A DNA stretch of 64,000 nt from RGIG4079 sp045637505 (GCA_045637505.1 JAZTZO010000020.1:122575-186574), one strand, 5' to 3'; numbered from the stretch's first letter, positions 35,601-44,624 are shown. The notes: a model not told the origin generated them from the letters alone. Numbers and translations: made by a program.

Positions 35601-36020
35601 ATGAATAATTTAGAAACAAAGACTTATAAGTCAAAAATTGATATTTGGTTGGTTGTGTTATTCTATGTGATGATGTTATTACCAACAATCCTTACTTTAA
35701 TTGATATGTTTTCTTGGACAATGATGGCATTAGAGGGATTACTATTGGTGTTAGTATCAATACTATTGTTTAATACGAAATATATAATTGATGGGGAATA
35801 TCTATATATTAAATGTGGATTTTTGCCAAAAGAGAAGTGCTCTATATCACAGATGGTAAAAATCAAAAATACACGTAGCATCATATCTGCTCCGGCAATA
35901 TCTCTTGATCGAATTGAAATTAAATTAAATAATCGTCAACGATTAATAATATCTCCACTTGATAAAAAGGGGTTTATTAATCATTTATGCTTGATAAATC
36001 CAAATATTATAGTTGAATGA
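35601..36020 (+). CDS. Membrane protein with PH-domain-like C-terminal half
   Basis: 139 residues. Two hydrophobic segments (about 13-31, IWLVVLFYVMMLLPTILTLI, and 37-55, TMMALEGLLLVLVSILLF) are followed by a beta-rich part (YIIDGEYLYIKCGFLP, ISQMVKIKNTRSI, DRIEIKLNNRQRLIISPLDK). This resembles the small bacterial PH-like membrane proteins such as the SunI immunity protein and YyaB-like families. A role in immunity or signalling is possible but not shown. The gene lies 42 bases after the BspA-like gene and 37 bases before a lipoprotein gene and shares their AT-rich codon use, so it probably belongs to the TetR-controlled transcript. Confidence 0.7.
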   Translation: MNNLETKTYKSKIDIWLVVLFYVMMLLPTILTLIDMFSWTMMALEGLLLVLVSILLFNTKYIIDGEYLYIKCGFLPKEKCSISQMVKIKNTRSIISAPAISLDRIEIKLNNRQRLIISPLDKKGFINHLCLINPNIIVE

Positions 36021-36056
36021 TGCTGTTTTAAACAAAATGAATTTAATGTTTTTGCA

Positions 36057-36686
36057 ATGAAAGTGAGAGAATTTAGTTTTATAATTTTGATTTTGTGCTT
36101 GTTTTGCTCTTGTAATGAGGATGTGGAGCATAAAAGAGTATTGATGGAAGATGGTAATGTGATTTATCTTGAAAATGAGGATGTCGCACATTATAATACT
36201 GAACAAGATTTGGCCGCAGTATATAATAATTATGTTTATTCGAGAAACTCACAATCGGACGATTCGGTCGATTATTCCATTCGTACAGATTCGGTTTTTG
36301 GTTATACATCTGTAGATGTTGATGCTCGTTGGAGTATTGCCACCTTTGGCGATTGGATTGCTGATTATGGGCTGACTCCAGGTGAGAAATATTATGTGCA
36401 AAGTGTAGTGGAGGTATGCAAGCAGTTGCCATGTTATTCGGGAGAACAGGTTGTGGCTTCTCCTTATAATGGCGAGATGTCGCATTTGATGGGATATACA
36501 ACGAGTGGTAAACGAGGATATGGAGTGGGTCCGATAAGAGATACTGATGGTTATTATATAGGAGTTACATTAGTGACAAACATAGCCTACGATGAAAATG
36601 GGAAATCGGTGCAGTGTTATTATCCAGTAAAAGATCTCACTACACTTAAATGGAAATTCAAAGCACTTGCAATAGATTGGAAGTAG
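36057..36686 (+). CDS. Lipoprotein of unknown function
   Basis: 209 residues with lipoprotein signal FIILILCLFCSCNED (Cys at residue 20 or 18 as lipid anchor). The mature part begins with a charged stretch (DVEHKRVLMEDGNVIYLENE), has a run of polar residues around 60-75, and a beta-rich core (WSIATFGDWIADYGLTPGEK, GYYIGVTLVTNIAYDENG). I recognise no family. It is the last gene of the BspA-like/PH/lipoprotein set before a strong terminator. AT-rich codon use in the first third, near normal later. It could be an anchored partner of the BspA-like protein (inference). Confidence 0.7.
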   Translation: MKVREFSFIILILCLFCSCNEDVEHKRVLMEDGNVIYLENEDVAHYNTEQDLAAVYNNYVYSRNSQSDDSVDYSIRTDSVFGYTSVDVDARWSIATFGDWIADYGLTPGEKYYVQSVVEVCKQLPCYSGEQVVASPYNGEMSHLMGYTTSGKRGYGVGPIRDTDGYYIGVTLVTNIAYDENGKSVQCYYPVKDLTTLKWKFKALAIDWK

Positions 36687-36731
36687 TAATATTTGCTGCC
36701 AAGAATTATCTAAACAATGCGCAAAAGCAAC

Positions 36732-36761
36732 CCAGCCTCGCATTTTATGGTGCGAGGCTGG
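36732..36761. terminator. Bidirectional terminator between the lipoprotein and FKBP genes
   Basis: Perfect arms CCAGCCTCGCA (36732-36742) and TGCGAGGCTGG (36751-36761) between convergent genes. Confidence 0.85.
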
Positions 36762-36784
36762 TGCTTATTATGAGAAGATTTTTG

Positions 36785-37342
36785 TTATTTCTTTTCAGTT
36801 TCGTAGAATGGGATATCTACTAATTTGATGTGGAATCGCAATGCGCTGTATGGCTTGATGATGCCCGACTCTTGAGCTCCATATGCCAAGGAGTGGGGGA
36901 TTACTACCTCACAGCTATCACCAACTCGCATATCTTCAAGGGCCACTATCCATCCCTGAATTACCTGATTGCATTGAGTGCGAAAGATGCTATCGCCATA
37001 AGCCGCAGTTTTGGTGTAGGACGAATCAAATGGCTCGCCATTATATAAGTATCCTTTATATTTTACATCAACAGTGCTGGTATAAAGTGGCGAGAGATTG
37101 CCTTCGGTCAATTTGCGGTCGTTGAAATAATGAATCAATACACTTTGAGTAGTGTCCCAATTGGGCGAAAGTGTAGCGTAATATTTCGAGCCATTGTCGT
37201 CGATGCGATTTTGTTGCTCAATAAACCAATTGTCATTGACCTTACGCCAATCTTCATATTTATCCCATTCGCCATTGTCGAGGTTGCAACTAACCAAGGT
37301 GAAAAGGATAGAAAATATGAAAAAGAGAGGTAATTTTTTCAT
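36785..37342 (-). CDS. FKBP-type peptidyl-prolyl cis-trans isomerase, lipoprotein
   Basis: 185 residues with a lipobox (FTLVSCNLDNG, Cys at residue 19). The C-terminal about 100 residues form an FKBP domain: VDVKYKGYLYNGEPFDSSY, VIQGWIVALEDMRVGDSCEV, IPHSLAYGAQESGIIKPYSALRF (the last read as two stretches), which are the hallmark strands and active-site residues. It folds exported proteins in the periplasm or at the outer membrane. It follows glyS by 15 bases and is probably co-transcribed with it, an arrangement often seen in Bacteroidales. Confidence 0.93.
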   Translation of the reverse strand: MKKLPLFFIFSILFTLVSCNLDNGEWDKYEDWRKVNDNWFIEQQNRIDDNGSKYYATLSPNWDTTQSVLIHYFNDRKLTEGNLSPLYTSTVDVKYKGYLYNGEPFDSSYTKTAAYGDSIFRTQCNQVIQGWIVALEDMRVGDSCEVVIPHSLAYGAQESGIIKPYSALRFHIKLVDIPFYETEKK

Positions 37343-37357
37343 TTTGTTAAAGTTTGA

Positions 37358-38902
37358 TTATCCCAATTTGCGAAGAAGAGCATTGAGGCTCACATTTTCG
37401 TGAATCAATTTGTGAAGGTCAGCGATAGCCACGCGTGATTGATTCATTGAGTCGCGTTCACGAAGTGTTACTGTGCCATCTTCAAGAGTTTGGTGGTCAA
37501 CAGTGATACAGAAAGGAGTACCGATAGCATCTTGACGGCGATAGCGTTTACCGATAGAGTCTTTTTCTTCGTAGTGAGTAGCGAAGTCAAATTTGAGATC
37601 GTTAACGATTTCGCGAGCTTTTTCGGGAAGACCATCTTTGCGAACCAATGGCATAACTGCACATTTCACTGGAGCCAATGGTGCAGGCAAGTGAAGCACC
37701 ACGCGAGTGTCGCCACCTTCGAGTTTTTGTTCTTCATAAGAAGAGCAGAGAACTGAAAGGAACATGCGGTCAACACCGATAGATGTTTCGATAACATAAG
37801 GCACATATGATTCATTCAATTCAGGGTCAAAGTATTTGATGTTTTTGCCCGAATATTTTTCGTGTTGAGAGAGGTCAAAGTTAGTACGAGAGTGGATACC
37901 TTCAACTTCTTTGAAACCAAATGGCATTTCAAACTCGATGTCGGTAGCAGCATTTGCATAGTGAGCGAGTTTGTCGTGGTCGTGGTAACGATATTTGTGG
38001 TCGCCAAGACCGAGAGCCTTGTGCCATTTCAAACGAGTTTCTTTCCATTTTGCAAACCAGTCGAGTTCTTCACCTGGGCGTACGAAGAATTGCATTTCCA
38101 TTTGTTCAAACTCACGCATGCGGAAGATGAATTGGCGAGCTACGATTTCGTTACGGAATGCTTTACCAATTTGAGCGATACCGAAAGGAAGACGCATGCG
38201 ACCAGTCTTTTGCACATTGAGGTAGTTTACGAAGATACCTTGAGCAGTTTCGGGACGAAGATATACGCCCATTGCGCCATCGGCAGTACTACCCATTTCA
38301 GTTTTGAACATGAGGTTGAATTGACGCACCTCAGTCCAGTTCTTTGTGCCAGAGATAGGACAAACAATTTCTTGGTCAATGATGATTTGGCGCAATTCTT
38401 CAAGATTATTATCATTGAGAGCTGCAGCAAAACGCTCGTGAAGAGCAGTGCGTTTAGCTACGATGTCTTGTATGCGAGGGTTAGTTTCGCGGAAGAGAGC
38501 TTCATCAAAACTTTCACCAAAGCGTTTGCGGGCTTTAGCAACCTCTTTTTCAATTTTGTCATCCATCTTAGCGAGTTCTTCTTCGATGAGAACATCGGCA
38601 CGATAACGTTTTTTAGAATCCTTGTTGTCAATCAATGGGTCATTGAAAGCATCAACATGGCCCGAAGCCTTCCAAATTGTAGGGTGCATAAAGATAGCCG
38701 AGTCAATACCCACGATATTATCGTTGAGCAAAGTCATGGCATCCCACCAATAACGTTTGATATTGTTTTTGAGTTCGACACCATTTTGACCATAGTCATA
38801 AACAGCACCTAAACCATCGTAAATTTCACTTGATTGAAAAACAAAACCGTATTCCTTGGCGTGTGAAACGATTTTCTTAAAAACATCTTCTTGTTGAGCC
38901 AT
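37358..38902 (-). CDS. glyS: Glycine--tRNA ligase (dimeric, class II)
   Basis: 514 residues of the eukaryote-like single-chain GlyRS: class II motif 1 region (VYDYGQNGVELKNNIKRYWW), motif 2 (GKAFRNEIVARQFIFRMREF), EFEQMEMQFFVRPGEE, the glycine-binding ESYVPYVIETSIGVDRMFLS, and the anticodon-binding domain (about 405-514, RVVLHLPAPLAPVKCAVMPL, YRRQDAIGTPFCITVDHQ). It charges tRNA-Gly and is essential. The ORF on the opposite strand of similar length is a shadow. Start MAQQEDVFKKIVSHAKEYG is the usual bacteroidete start. The -7 box on the minus strand is at 38940-38947. Confidence 0.97.
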   Translation of the reverse strand: MAQQEDVFKKIVSHAKEYGFVFQSSEIYDGLGAVYDYGQNGVELKNNIKRYWWDAMTLLNDNIVGIDSAIFMHPTIWKASGHVDAFNDPLIDNKDSKKRYRADVLIEEELAKMDDKIEKEVAKARKRFGESFDEALFRETNPRIQDIVAKRTALHERFAAALNDNNLEELRQIIIDQEIVCPISGTKNWTEVRQFNLMFKTEMGSTADGAMGVYLRPETAQGIFVNYLNVQKTGRMRLPFGIAQIGKAFRNEIVARQFIFRMREFEQMEMQFFVRPGEELDWFAKWKETRLKWHKALGLGDHKYRYHDHDKLAHYANAATDIEFEMPFGFKEVEGIHSRTNFDLSQHEKYSGKNIKYFDPELNESYVPYVIETSIGVDRMFLSVLCSSYEEQKLEGGDTRVVLHLPAPLAPVKCAVMPLVRKDGLPEKAREIVNDLKFDFATHYEEKDSIGKRYRRQDAIGTPFCITVDHQTLEDGTVTLRERDSMNQSRVAIADLHKLIHENVSLNALLRKLG

Positions 38903-38939
38903 AATATATTTAAAATTATTTTATTAGCAATTTATCGTG

Positions 38940-38947
38940 CAAAGTTA
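38940..38947 (-). promoter_or_regulatory. Promoter -7 element of glyS
   Basis: TAACTTTG on the minus strand, 38 bases before the glyS start. Confidence 0.6.
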
Positions 38948-39307
38948 CACAAATTTCTTGATACTATCACATAAAATGAGTTAATAGTTGAATGTGCCGC
39001 AAAATAACAATGACAATAAAACGAGTTTTTGAAAAAAAACGAGATATTCCATGCTGAGTCCTAACGCATCCTCACGTGTAAATAAAATTACTTCAAATAT
39101 AAAAAACATGTTTGATAACATTTTTGAAAAATTATTCCACCAAATACTTTTTGCCACCAGAAATATTTTATAATTTAGCAGTCAAAATTTGACTAATTGC
39201 AAAATTAGTTGACATTCATATGGGGCAATTCTAATTGAAAATGAGTTGTATTTAATTTTGGTGTTATGCACTATAAAACTATTTTTAAATTGGAAAAAAT
39301 AAAAGTT
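38948..39307. other. AT-rich spacer between glyS and the retron
   Basis: About 360 very AT-rich bases without a reading frame above 50 codons on either strand. I see no further gene; it probably holds the upstream border of the retron insertion. A possible -33 region for the retron promoter (TTTTT near 39285) is the only sign. Confidence 0.5.
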
Positions 39308-39315
39308 TATATTTG
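39308..39315 (+). promoter_or_regulatory. Promoter -7 element of the retron ncRNA
   Basis: TATATTTG matches TAnnTTTG and places the transcript start at about 39321, just before the proposed a1 segment. A second match, TACCTTTG at 39342-39349, lies inside the proposed RNA. Confidence 0.5.
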
Positions 39316-39320
39316 CGAAC

Positions 39321-39464
39321 AAAGAGTTCGTTAGATGTTATTACCTTTGCAACGCAAACAAAAAAATAGCGACCTTTGAGATTGTGGGTACAAACAAATT
39401 TTGACTTTTGTCCGATTGTTTTGTCGGATGTCTTTCGTTTAAAAAAAAGAAAGATAACCTAACG
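39321..39464 (+). ncRNA. Candidate retron msr-msd non-coding RNA
   Basis: Directly upstream of a retron-type reverse transcriptase. Proposed a1 CGTTAG-AT-GTTAT (39329-39341) pairs with a2 ATAAC-CTAACG (39454-39464). An msr hairpin TTTGC-AAC-GCAAA is at 39346-39358. TAGC at 39367-39370 offers the branching guanosine at 39369. The msd would be the hairpin AAAC/GTTT, GAC/GTC and TCCGA/TCGGA (39392-39440). In known retrons the branch G follows a1 directly, while here 27 bases lie between, so borders are provisional. Only a fold prediction and a comparison with relatives would settle the ends. Confidence 0.5.
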
Positions 39465-39589
39465 GTATATTTTATTTACAGTCCGGTGGACTGATTTAGA
39501 TGTTAAGTCTTTTTCTCATTTTCAACAAAGCAAGTAAAAACACAAAGAAAAGGAATTTGTATCCCAATCTCAGCGGTCATTTTTTTAAT

Positions 39590-41065
39590 ATGGAAAAACT
39601 CGAAATCAGAAATAGATTAATTGCAATTAAGACTGTCGAAGATTTGGCAAAACTTCTGAACGACATCAAAAAAGATGAGTTCGGAACGAGCCGTTATGAA
39701 TTCACAGACAAGCAATTGAAATTCTATTCAAGTGATAAATATGCTCCAAAACGTTATCGCACATTTCATATAAGAAAAAAGAGCGGTGGATTGCGAGAAA
39801 TAAAAGCTCCTTGCTATCAACTTAATATAATATTAAGAATATTAAATATCGCATTGGGGGCGGTTTTTGAACCAGATTCTGTTGCAATGGGATTTGTCCC
39901 AGGTAAATCTGTTGTAAATAATGCCCAGAAACATGTAGGGCATAACTACGTATTCAATATTGATTTAAAAGACTTTTTCCCTTCTATACCACAGGCTCGA
40001 GTTTGGAAAAGGTTGCAGTTGGAACCATTTAATTTTTCATTGGAGATTGCAAATGTAGTTGCTGGCTTATGTTGCTCATATAACGAAGAACGAGACCAAA
40101 ATGTGCTTCCACAGGGAGCTCCTACATCACCATTGTTGACAAATGCTATTTGCTGTAACCTTGATCGCAAAATGAAAGGCTTAGCCAAGCGATTTGGATT
40201 ACATTATTCAAGGTATGCTGATGATATGACCTTCTCTAGTATGCATAATGTTTATCAAGAGGGTGGCGAGTTCCGAAAAGAATTACTAAAAATTATATCG
40301 GAACAAGGGTTCACTATTAATGATAAGAAAACGAGATTGTTGAAAACAGGATGTAGACAAGAAGTAACTGGTCTAACTGTAAATGCTATAGCAAATGTCT
40401 CTAGAAAGTATATCCAAGAATTACGATGGATTCTAAATGCTTGGGAAAAACATGGATATGCAAAAGCTTATGCATTGTTTTATCCACGATATAAATCCGA
40501 GAAAGGATATATAAAAAAAGGCGAACCGGTGATGGAGAACGTAATCGGGGGGAAATTGGATTATTTGCGAATGGTTCGTGGCGCTTCTAATGCTGCATGT
40601 AAAAAACTTCAAGCGCGATTTGATAAACTTCAGCAAGTCGTATTTATAGGGTCGGAGGAAGAGCAAACTCAGGCCAAGAAGTTCATGTATGTGCAGCCAT
40701 ATACCATGGCCGAATTCAAAGAATACTTCCACACCGAGGTCTCTTTAATGGTTACAAAGAATGGAAAATTAGTGGGGAAATGTACTATTGCCGAAATGGA
40801 GAAGACTTTGGCTATAAGTCATGCTACACAAGATTCTCTTTGTTCAGACCTCAAACAGCATAAAGAAGGGGATTGCATTGAGAGTAAAAAACTCGAAAAT
40901 TGTCATGTAGTTCTATGTCGAGCAAAAGGGAAGAATTATTGGATGATTACCAATCAGGAACATAAAAGAGATAAAATACTTAGTATTCAGAATGTTAAAA
41001 TCAATCCTGATGATCTACTCGATCTTTGGGAAAAAGAAGGGTTTAAGGCTGCAACTGAAATTTAA
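39590..41065 (+). CDS. Retron-type reverse transcriptase with C-terminal extension
   Basis: 491 residues from ATG 39590 (MEKLEIRNRL); an upstream ATG at 39500 would add 30 residues and overlaps a hairpin, so it is less likely. RT core: retron NAXXH motif NAQKH (111-115), catalytic block FNIDLKDFFPSI (first Asp), QGAPTSP (175-181), YADD (209-212), and the retron VTG motif (259-261), then the thumb (GGKLDYLRMVRGASN, about 320-335). These two motifs mark retrons and not group II introns. Residues about 350-491 form an extra domain (YVQPYTMAEFKEYFHTEV; WMITNQEHKRD) that I do not recognise; it could be the anti-phage effector. No second effector gene is near. Confidence 0.88.
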   Translation: MEKLEIRNRLIAIKTVEDLAKLLNDIKKDEFGTSRYEFTDKQLKFYSSDKYAPKRYRTFHIRKKSGGLREIKAPCYQLNIILRILNIALGAVFEPDSVAMGFVPGKSVVNNAQKHVGHNYVFNIDLKDFFPSIPQARVWKRLQLEPFNFSLEIANVVAGLCCSYNEERDQNVLPQGAPTSPLLTNAICCNLDRKMKGLAKRFGLHYSRYADDMTFSSMHNVYQEGGEFRKELLKIISEQGFTINDKKTRLLKTGCRQEVTGLTVNAIANVSRKYIQELRWILNAWEKHGYAKAYALFYPRYKSEKGYIKKGEPVMENVIGGKLDYLRMVRGASNAACKKLQARFDKLQQVVFIGSEEEQTQAKKFMYVQPYTMAEFKEYFHTEVSLMVTKNGKLVGKCTIAEMEKTLAISHATQDSLCSDLKQHKEGDCIESKKLENCHVVLCRAKGKNYWMITNQEHKRDKILSIQNVKINPDDLLDLWEKEGFKAATEI

Positions 41066-41069
41066 AGAA

Positions 41070-41108
41070 AAATCGCTAAGTGTTGTAATTTCAACTACTT
41101 AGCGATTT
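41070..41108. terminator. Terminator between the retron RT and tRNA-Met
   Basis: Arms AAATCGCTAAGT (41070-41081) and ACTTAGCGATTT (41097-41108), 12 perfect pairs, between convergent transcripts. Confidence 0.75.
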
Positions 41109-41114
41109 GTTGCG

Positions 41115-41188
41115 TGGTCCCACTTGGGCTTGAACCAAGGACTCCCTGATTATGAGTCAGGTGCTCTAACCAACTGAGCTATGGGACC
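41115..41188 (-). tRNA. tRNA-Met (anticodon CAT; tRNA-Ile2 cannot be excluded)
   Basis: Minus-strand cloverleaf: acceptor GGTCCCA/TGGGACC, D-stem AGCTCAGTTGGTTAGAGC, anticodon arm CCTGA-CTCATAA-TCAGG with anticodon CAT, T-arm TTGGTTCAAGCCCAA. CCA is not encoded. CAT-anticodon tRNAs can be elongator or initiator Met or lysidine-modified Ile; the paired first acceptor base argues against initiator. Lies right after the retron, convergent with it. Confidence 0.93.
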
Positions 41189-41387
41189 GGCTTGTCATGT
41201 CGGTGAAAGACAAAGCGAGTGCAAAGGTAAGGGTATTTATTTTATTTTGCAAGCAAATTTGCATTTTTTTATGTTTTTTGAGTTTAGGGTATGGAGAAGT
41301 GGTGGTGGGAGAGGCTGTGAGTGGCTATGTAATATTATTTTTGTGAAAAAAAATAATTTATTTTATCGTATATTAGAAAATATTATT

Positions 41388-41395
41388 TACCTTTG
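41388..41395 (+). promoter_or_regulatory. Promoter -7 element of the second BspA-like gene
   Basis: TACCTTTG, 64 bases before ATG 41460. The spacer 41189-41387 has no gene. Confidence 0.6.
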
Positions 41396-41459
41396 CCATA
41401 TATTCCTAAATTGTATCAATTTACGAACAACCAATTTATTAACTAAATAATTTATTAAC

Positions 41460-44400
41460 ATGAACATTATTACTACTCTAAAACGTACTGCATTGTTCGG
41501 CATGGCTGTGCTTTGTAGTGTGGTAGCTAATGCCCAATTTGACTATGAGGGTATTACCTACAAGGTGTCGGGTACGACAGCGATTATCCAAAAGCCATCT
41601 GCGGCTATTGGTACTTATTCTGGTGATATCGTGATTCCAGAAAAAGTTCCTTACAATGGTAAAGACTACACTGTAGTTTCGGCTGTAGCAGCAGCATTCA
41701 AAGGTAATGAAGCTATCACAAGTATTCAATTGCCTAACACTGTGAACAAATTCATCAAAGGTCAGTTCTCAAAATGTACTAACTTGAAGAAAGCTAACAT
41801 CCCAACTGCGGTTACAGCTTTCCCAGGTAATGTATTTGAATACTGTTCTTCACTTGAAGAAATCACTATCCCTGATAACATTACAGTTATCAATGGTTCT
41901 CAATTCAATGGTTGTACTGGATTGAAGAAAATCATACTTGAAGGTACAACTGAACTTGAAATTGATAATGCCAGTGGTCTTCAAGCTAAATATACTGCAG
42001 GTAGCGGTGATGCTGCTGTAGATTATATCAGTACACTTGAAGAAGTTATCGTTAACCGTCCAATGAAATCGGTTCAACCTGCTAAAAACCCATGGCGTGG
42101 TAATACTTCAATCAAGAAAGTGACTTTCGGTGGCAACTGTACAGCTGTTTTCTCTAACATGTTTGAAAACTGTTCTTCACTTACTGAAATCAACATTCCT
42201 GAAACAGTAACTTCTATTGCAGCTAACGCATTTGCTGGTACAGGTATCGCTTCTCTTGATCTTCATGGTGGTATTGCTACAATTTCTAGCTCTGCTTTCC
42301 AAAACTGTAAATCACTTACTACAGTTAAGTTGAACGAAGGTACTACTTTCATCGATGCTCTTGCATTCAATGGCTCTCCAGTATCTTCTCTCTCATTGCC
42401 TGCTTCATTGACTACTATCGGCAAACAAGCTTTCAATAACTGTGCTCTTACAGGTGACATCGTCCTTCCTGGTGCTGTAGCTCGTATCAACGATTTGGCT
42501 TTCTCTGGCAACAAAGAAATGAAAACTATCGCTCTTCCTGCTACACTTACTAACCTCGGTGAAGGTGTATTCCAAGGCTGTACAGGTCTTACTGCAATCA
42601 CTGTTGACGCAGCTAATACAGCTTATAAAGTAAAAGAAACAGGTGTTGTTACTACTATTGACGGTGCAACTGCTCTTGCTTATCCTGTTGCTTCAACTAA
42701 TGCTGCTGTTGTTGATGCTGAAATCACTAAAATTGGTGCTTATACATTCCAAAATGCAACTAACCTTGCTACTATCACTCTTGAAAATTGTGTTGATTTT
42801 GGTGACTATTCACTTGCTAACACAGGTGTAGAAACTCTTGCAGTTAAAGGTACTGTAGGTCGTTATGTTGCTGCTAACAACGCTAAATTGAAATCTCTTT
42901 CAATTGATTGTAAAGAAATTCCAGTAGGTATCGCTCAAAACTGTGTTGCTCTTGAATCATTTGCAAGTGCTCAAGATGTTCTTGTTGTAAAACAAGATGC
43001 TTTTGCTGGTGCTACTGCATTGAAAGAAATTAACCTTGGCGGTCTTCTTTGTATCCTCGAAGCTGGTGCATTCTCTAATTGCGGTGTTGAAACACTTATC
43101 GTAGGTGCTGCAACTCCTGCTGCTATGGCTCAAGGCGTATTCACTGAAGCTAATTCAGGTATTACTTGTAAAGTTCCTACTTCGGCTGTTGATGCTTACA
43201 AAGCAGCTGCTGGTTGGCAATATCTTAACATTGTAGGTGATGCTAACATCGCTCTTAAGGGTGAAAATATCACAATGCCTTATGGTCTTTACTATGCTGG
43301 TAAAGATGGCATGATTCATGGTATCGGTAACATGGGTGAAACTGCTACTTATGATGTAGGTGGTGTTCCTCACACTTTCCAACTCGTTGAATTCAAAAAC
43401 CGTATCTATGGTGCAAGTGGTGGTGTATCATTTACATATACTGCAACTGCTGGTAACGAAGGTGATGGTAAATTGTTCTACATCTCTCAAATCGATGGTA
43501 ACACTTTCCAAGCTGTAGTACTTGATAATGCTGGTAACAATGCTTACAAAGACCCAATGGGACTTTATATCTATGGTGACACTCTTTATGTAAACGACCG
43601 TAACGTTTGTGTTCGTAAGATTTCTGCTGACGCTATCGCTCTTCCACAAGACTATCCTTCTTGGATGGAAAACAACTGGATGGGTTACTATAACATGAAC
43701 TGGGTATATGGCTGTATCAAAGCAGGTTTCGCTATTACTCAAGAAGAAGGTGCTCCACTTTACTGGGTAGGTATGCGTTACAATGGTAATGGTATCTATC
43801 GTTTCAAAGAAGAAAACATCGGTACTTCCGCTGCTCCTGGTGCAGTGCCCGATCAAACAAAATATGCTCCTATCTTGGCTAATGTAATGTCACAACCAAG
43901 TGCATTCTATATTGACGAAGCTAACAACCACTTCTATGTATATATTTGTGCTGGTAACGGTATCAACGCAGGTCTCTATCGTGTTAACTTAGATGCTCTT
44001 CTTGCAAATCCAGATCCAAGCAACTTCGCTGATCTCAACCCAATCTTGGTTGATGGTTCTCCAATCAAACTTGAAGGTGCTGCTGGTTCACAAGAAACAG
44101 CTATCACTCAACTTTCTCCAAGTGAAGATGGTTACCTCTACTGGTGTTACATCGCTCCAGAAGATGCATCTAAATCAGTTGTAGGTACTCCAGCTGAAGC
44201 TTTTGACGAAAACAACCCATTGCACAAAACTGGTATCAAGCGTATCAAACTTGGTGAAGAAACTCCAAAAGTAGAACTTCACATTGCTGGCGTTGAAGGT
44301 TATGGCGTTGTTCCTGTGAAATATACTCCAGGTATTGACGGTGTAGAATCAGTTGCAGTTGCAGTTGACCGCATCCAAGTTATCGGTGACGCTGTAACAG

Positions 44401-44570
44401 TAATGGAAGATGCAGTTGTTTATGTTTACAACGCTGCTGGTGTTCTCGTAGCTCAAGAAGCAGTTAACGGCGTAGAATCAGTATCATTGGCTAACCAAGC
44501 TAACGGTGTTTATGTTGTTAAAGCTGTCTTCGCTGACGGTGCAGAACAAGTAGTAAAAGTTGTTCGCTAA
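41460..44570 (+). CDS. Large BspA-like leucine-rich repeat secreted protein, highly expressed type
   Basis: 1036 residues: signal peptide (TALFGMAVLCSVVANAQ), then LRR_5 repeats of BspA type from about 60 to 590 (SLTEINIPETVTSIAANAFA, MKTIALPATLTNLGEGVFQG), a second domain with propeller-like strands (about 600-950, YGLYYAGKDGMIHGIGNMGE, GIYRFKEENIG, GLYRVNLDALL), and a sorting-like tail (VYVYNAAGVLVAQ ... NGVYVVKAVFADG). Probable surface protein. Codon use is strongly uniform (GCT, ACT, GGT, CTT), as for very highly expressed genes, and unlike the AT-rich BspA gene at 34111. It has its own promoter and strong terminator. Ligand unknown. Confidence 0.88.
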   Translation: MNIITTLKRTALFGMAVLCSVVANAQFDYEGITYKVSGTTAIIQKPSAAIGTYSGDIVIPEKVPYNGKDYTVVSAVAAAFKGNEAITSIQLPNTVNKFIKGQFSKCTNLKKANIPTAVTAFPGNVFEYCSSLEEITIPDNITVINGSQFNGCTGLKKIILEGTTELEIDNASGLQAKYTAGSGDAAVDYISTLEEVIVNRPMKSVQPAKNPWRGNTSIKKVTFGGNCTAVFSNMFENCSSLTEINIPETVTSIAANAFAGTGIASLDLHGGIATISSSAFQNCKSLTTVKLNEGTTFIDALAFNGSPVSSLSLPASLTTIGKQAFNNCALTGDIVLPGAVARINDLAFSGNKEMKTIALPATLTNLGEGVFQGCTGLTAITVDAANTAYKVKETGVVTTIDGATALAYPVASTNAAVVDAEITKIGAYTFQNATNLATITLENCVDFGDYSLANTGVETLAVKGTVGRYVAANNAKLKSLSIDCKEIPVGIAQNCVALESFASAQDVLVVKQDAFAGATALKEINLGGLLCILEAGAFSNCGVETLIVGAATPAAMAQGVFTEANSGITCKVPTSAVDAYKAAAGWQYLNIVGDANIALKGENITMPYGLYYAGKDGMIHGIGNMGETATYDVGGVPHTFQLVEFKNRIYGASGGVSFTYTATAGNEGDGKLFYISQIDGNTFQAVVLDNAGNNAYKDPMGLYIYGDTLYVNDRNVCVRKISADAIALPQDYPSWMENNWMGYYNMNWVYGCIKAGFAITQEEGAPLYWVGMRYNGNGIYRFKEENIGTSAAPGAVPDQTKYAPILANVMSQPSAFYIDEANNHFYVYICAGNGINAGLYRVNLDALLANPDPSNFADLNPILVDGSPIKLEGAAGSQETAITQLSPSEDGYLYWCYIAPEDASKSVVGTPAEAFDENNPLHKTGIKRIKLGEETPKVELHIAGVEGYGVVPVKYTPGIDGVESVAVAVDRIQVIGDAVTVMEDAVVYVYNAAGVLVAQEAVNGVESVSLANQANGVYVVKAVFADGAEQVVKVVR

Positions 44571-44591
44571 TACATACTTATTCCAAATATT

Positions 44592-44624
44592 AAAAGGTCT
44601 CGGGATTTTCCCGAGGCCTTTTTT
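44592..44624 (+). terminator. Terminator after the large BspA-like gene
   Basis: Arms AAGGTCTCGGGA (44594-44605) and TCCCGAGGCCTT (44609-44620), then TTTTG. Confidence 0.9.

Noticed and set aside
37862..38812. A 316-codon frame on the plus strand inside glyS
   Set aside because: It is the antisense shadow of glyS, whose class II synthetase motifs are complete; the shadow has no start context or known domain.
39590..41065. Group II intron instead of retron
   Set aside because: No intron domain V/VI or maturase and endonuclease domain is seen, and the RT has the retron-specific NAXXH and VTG motifs.
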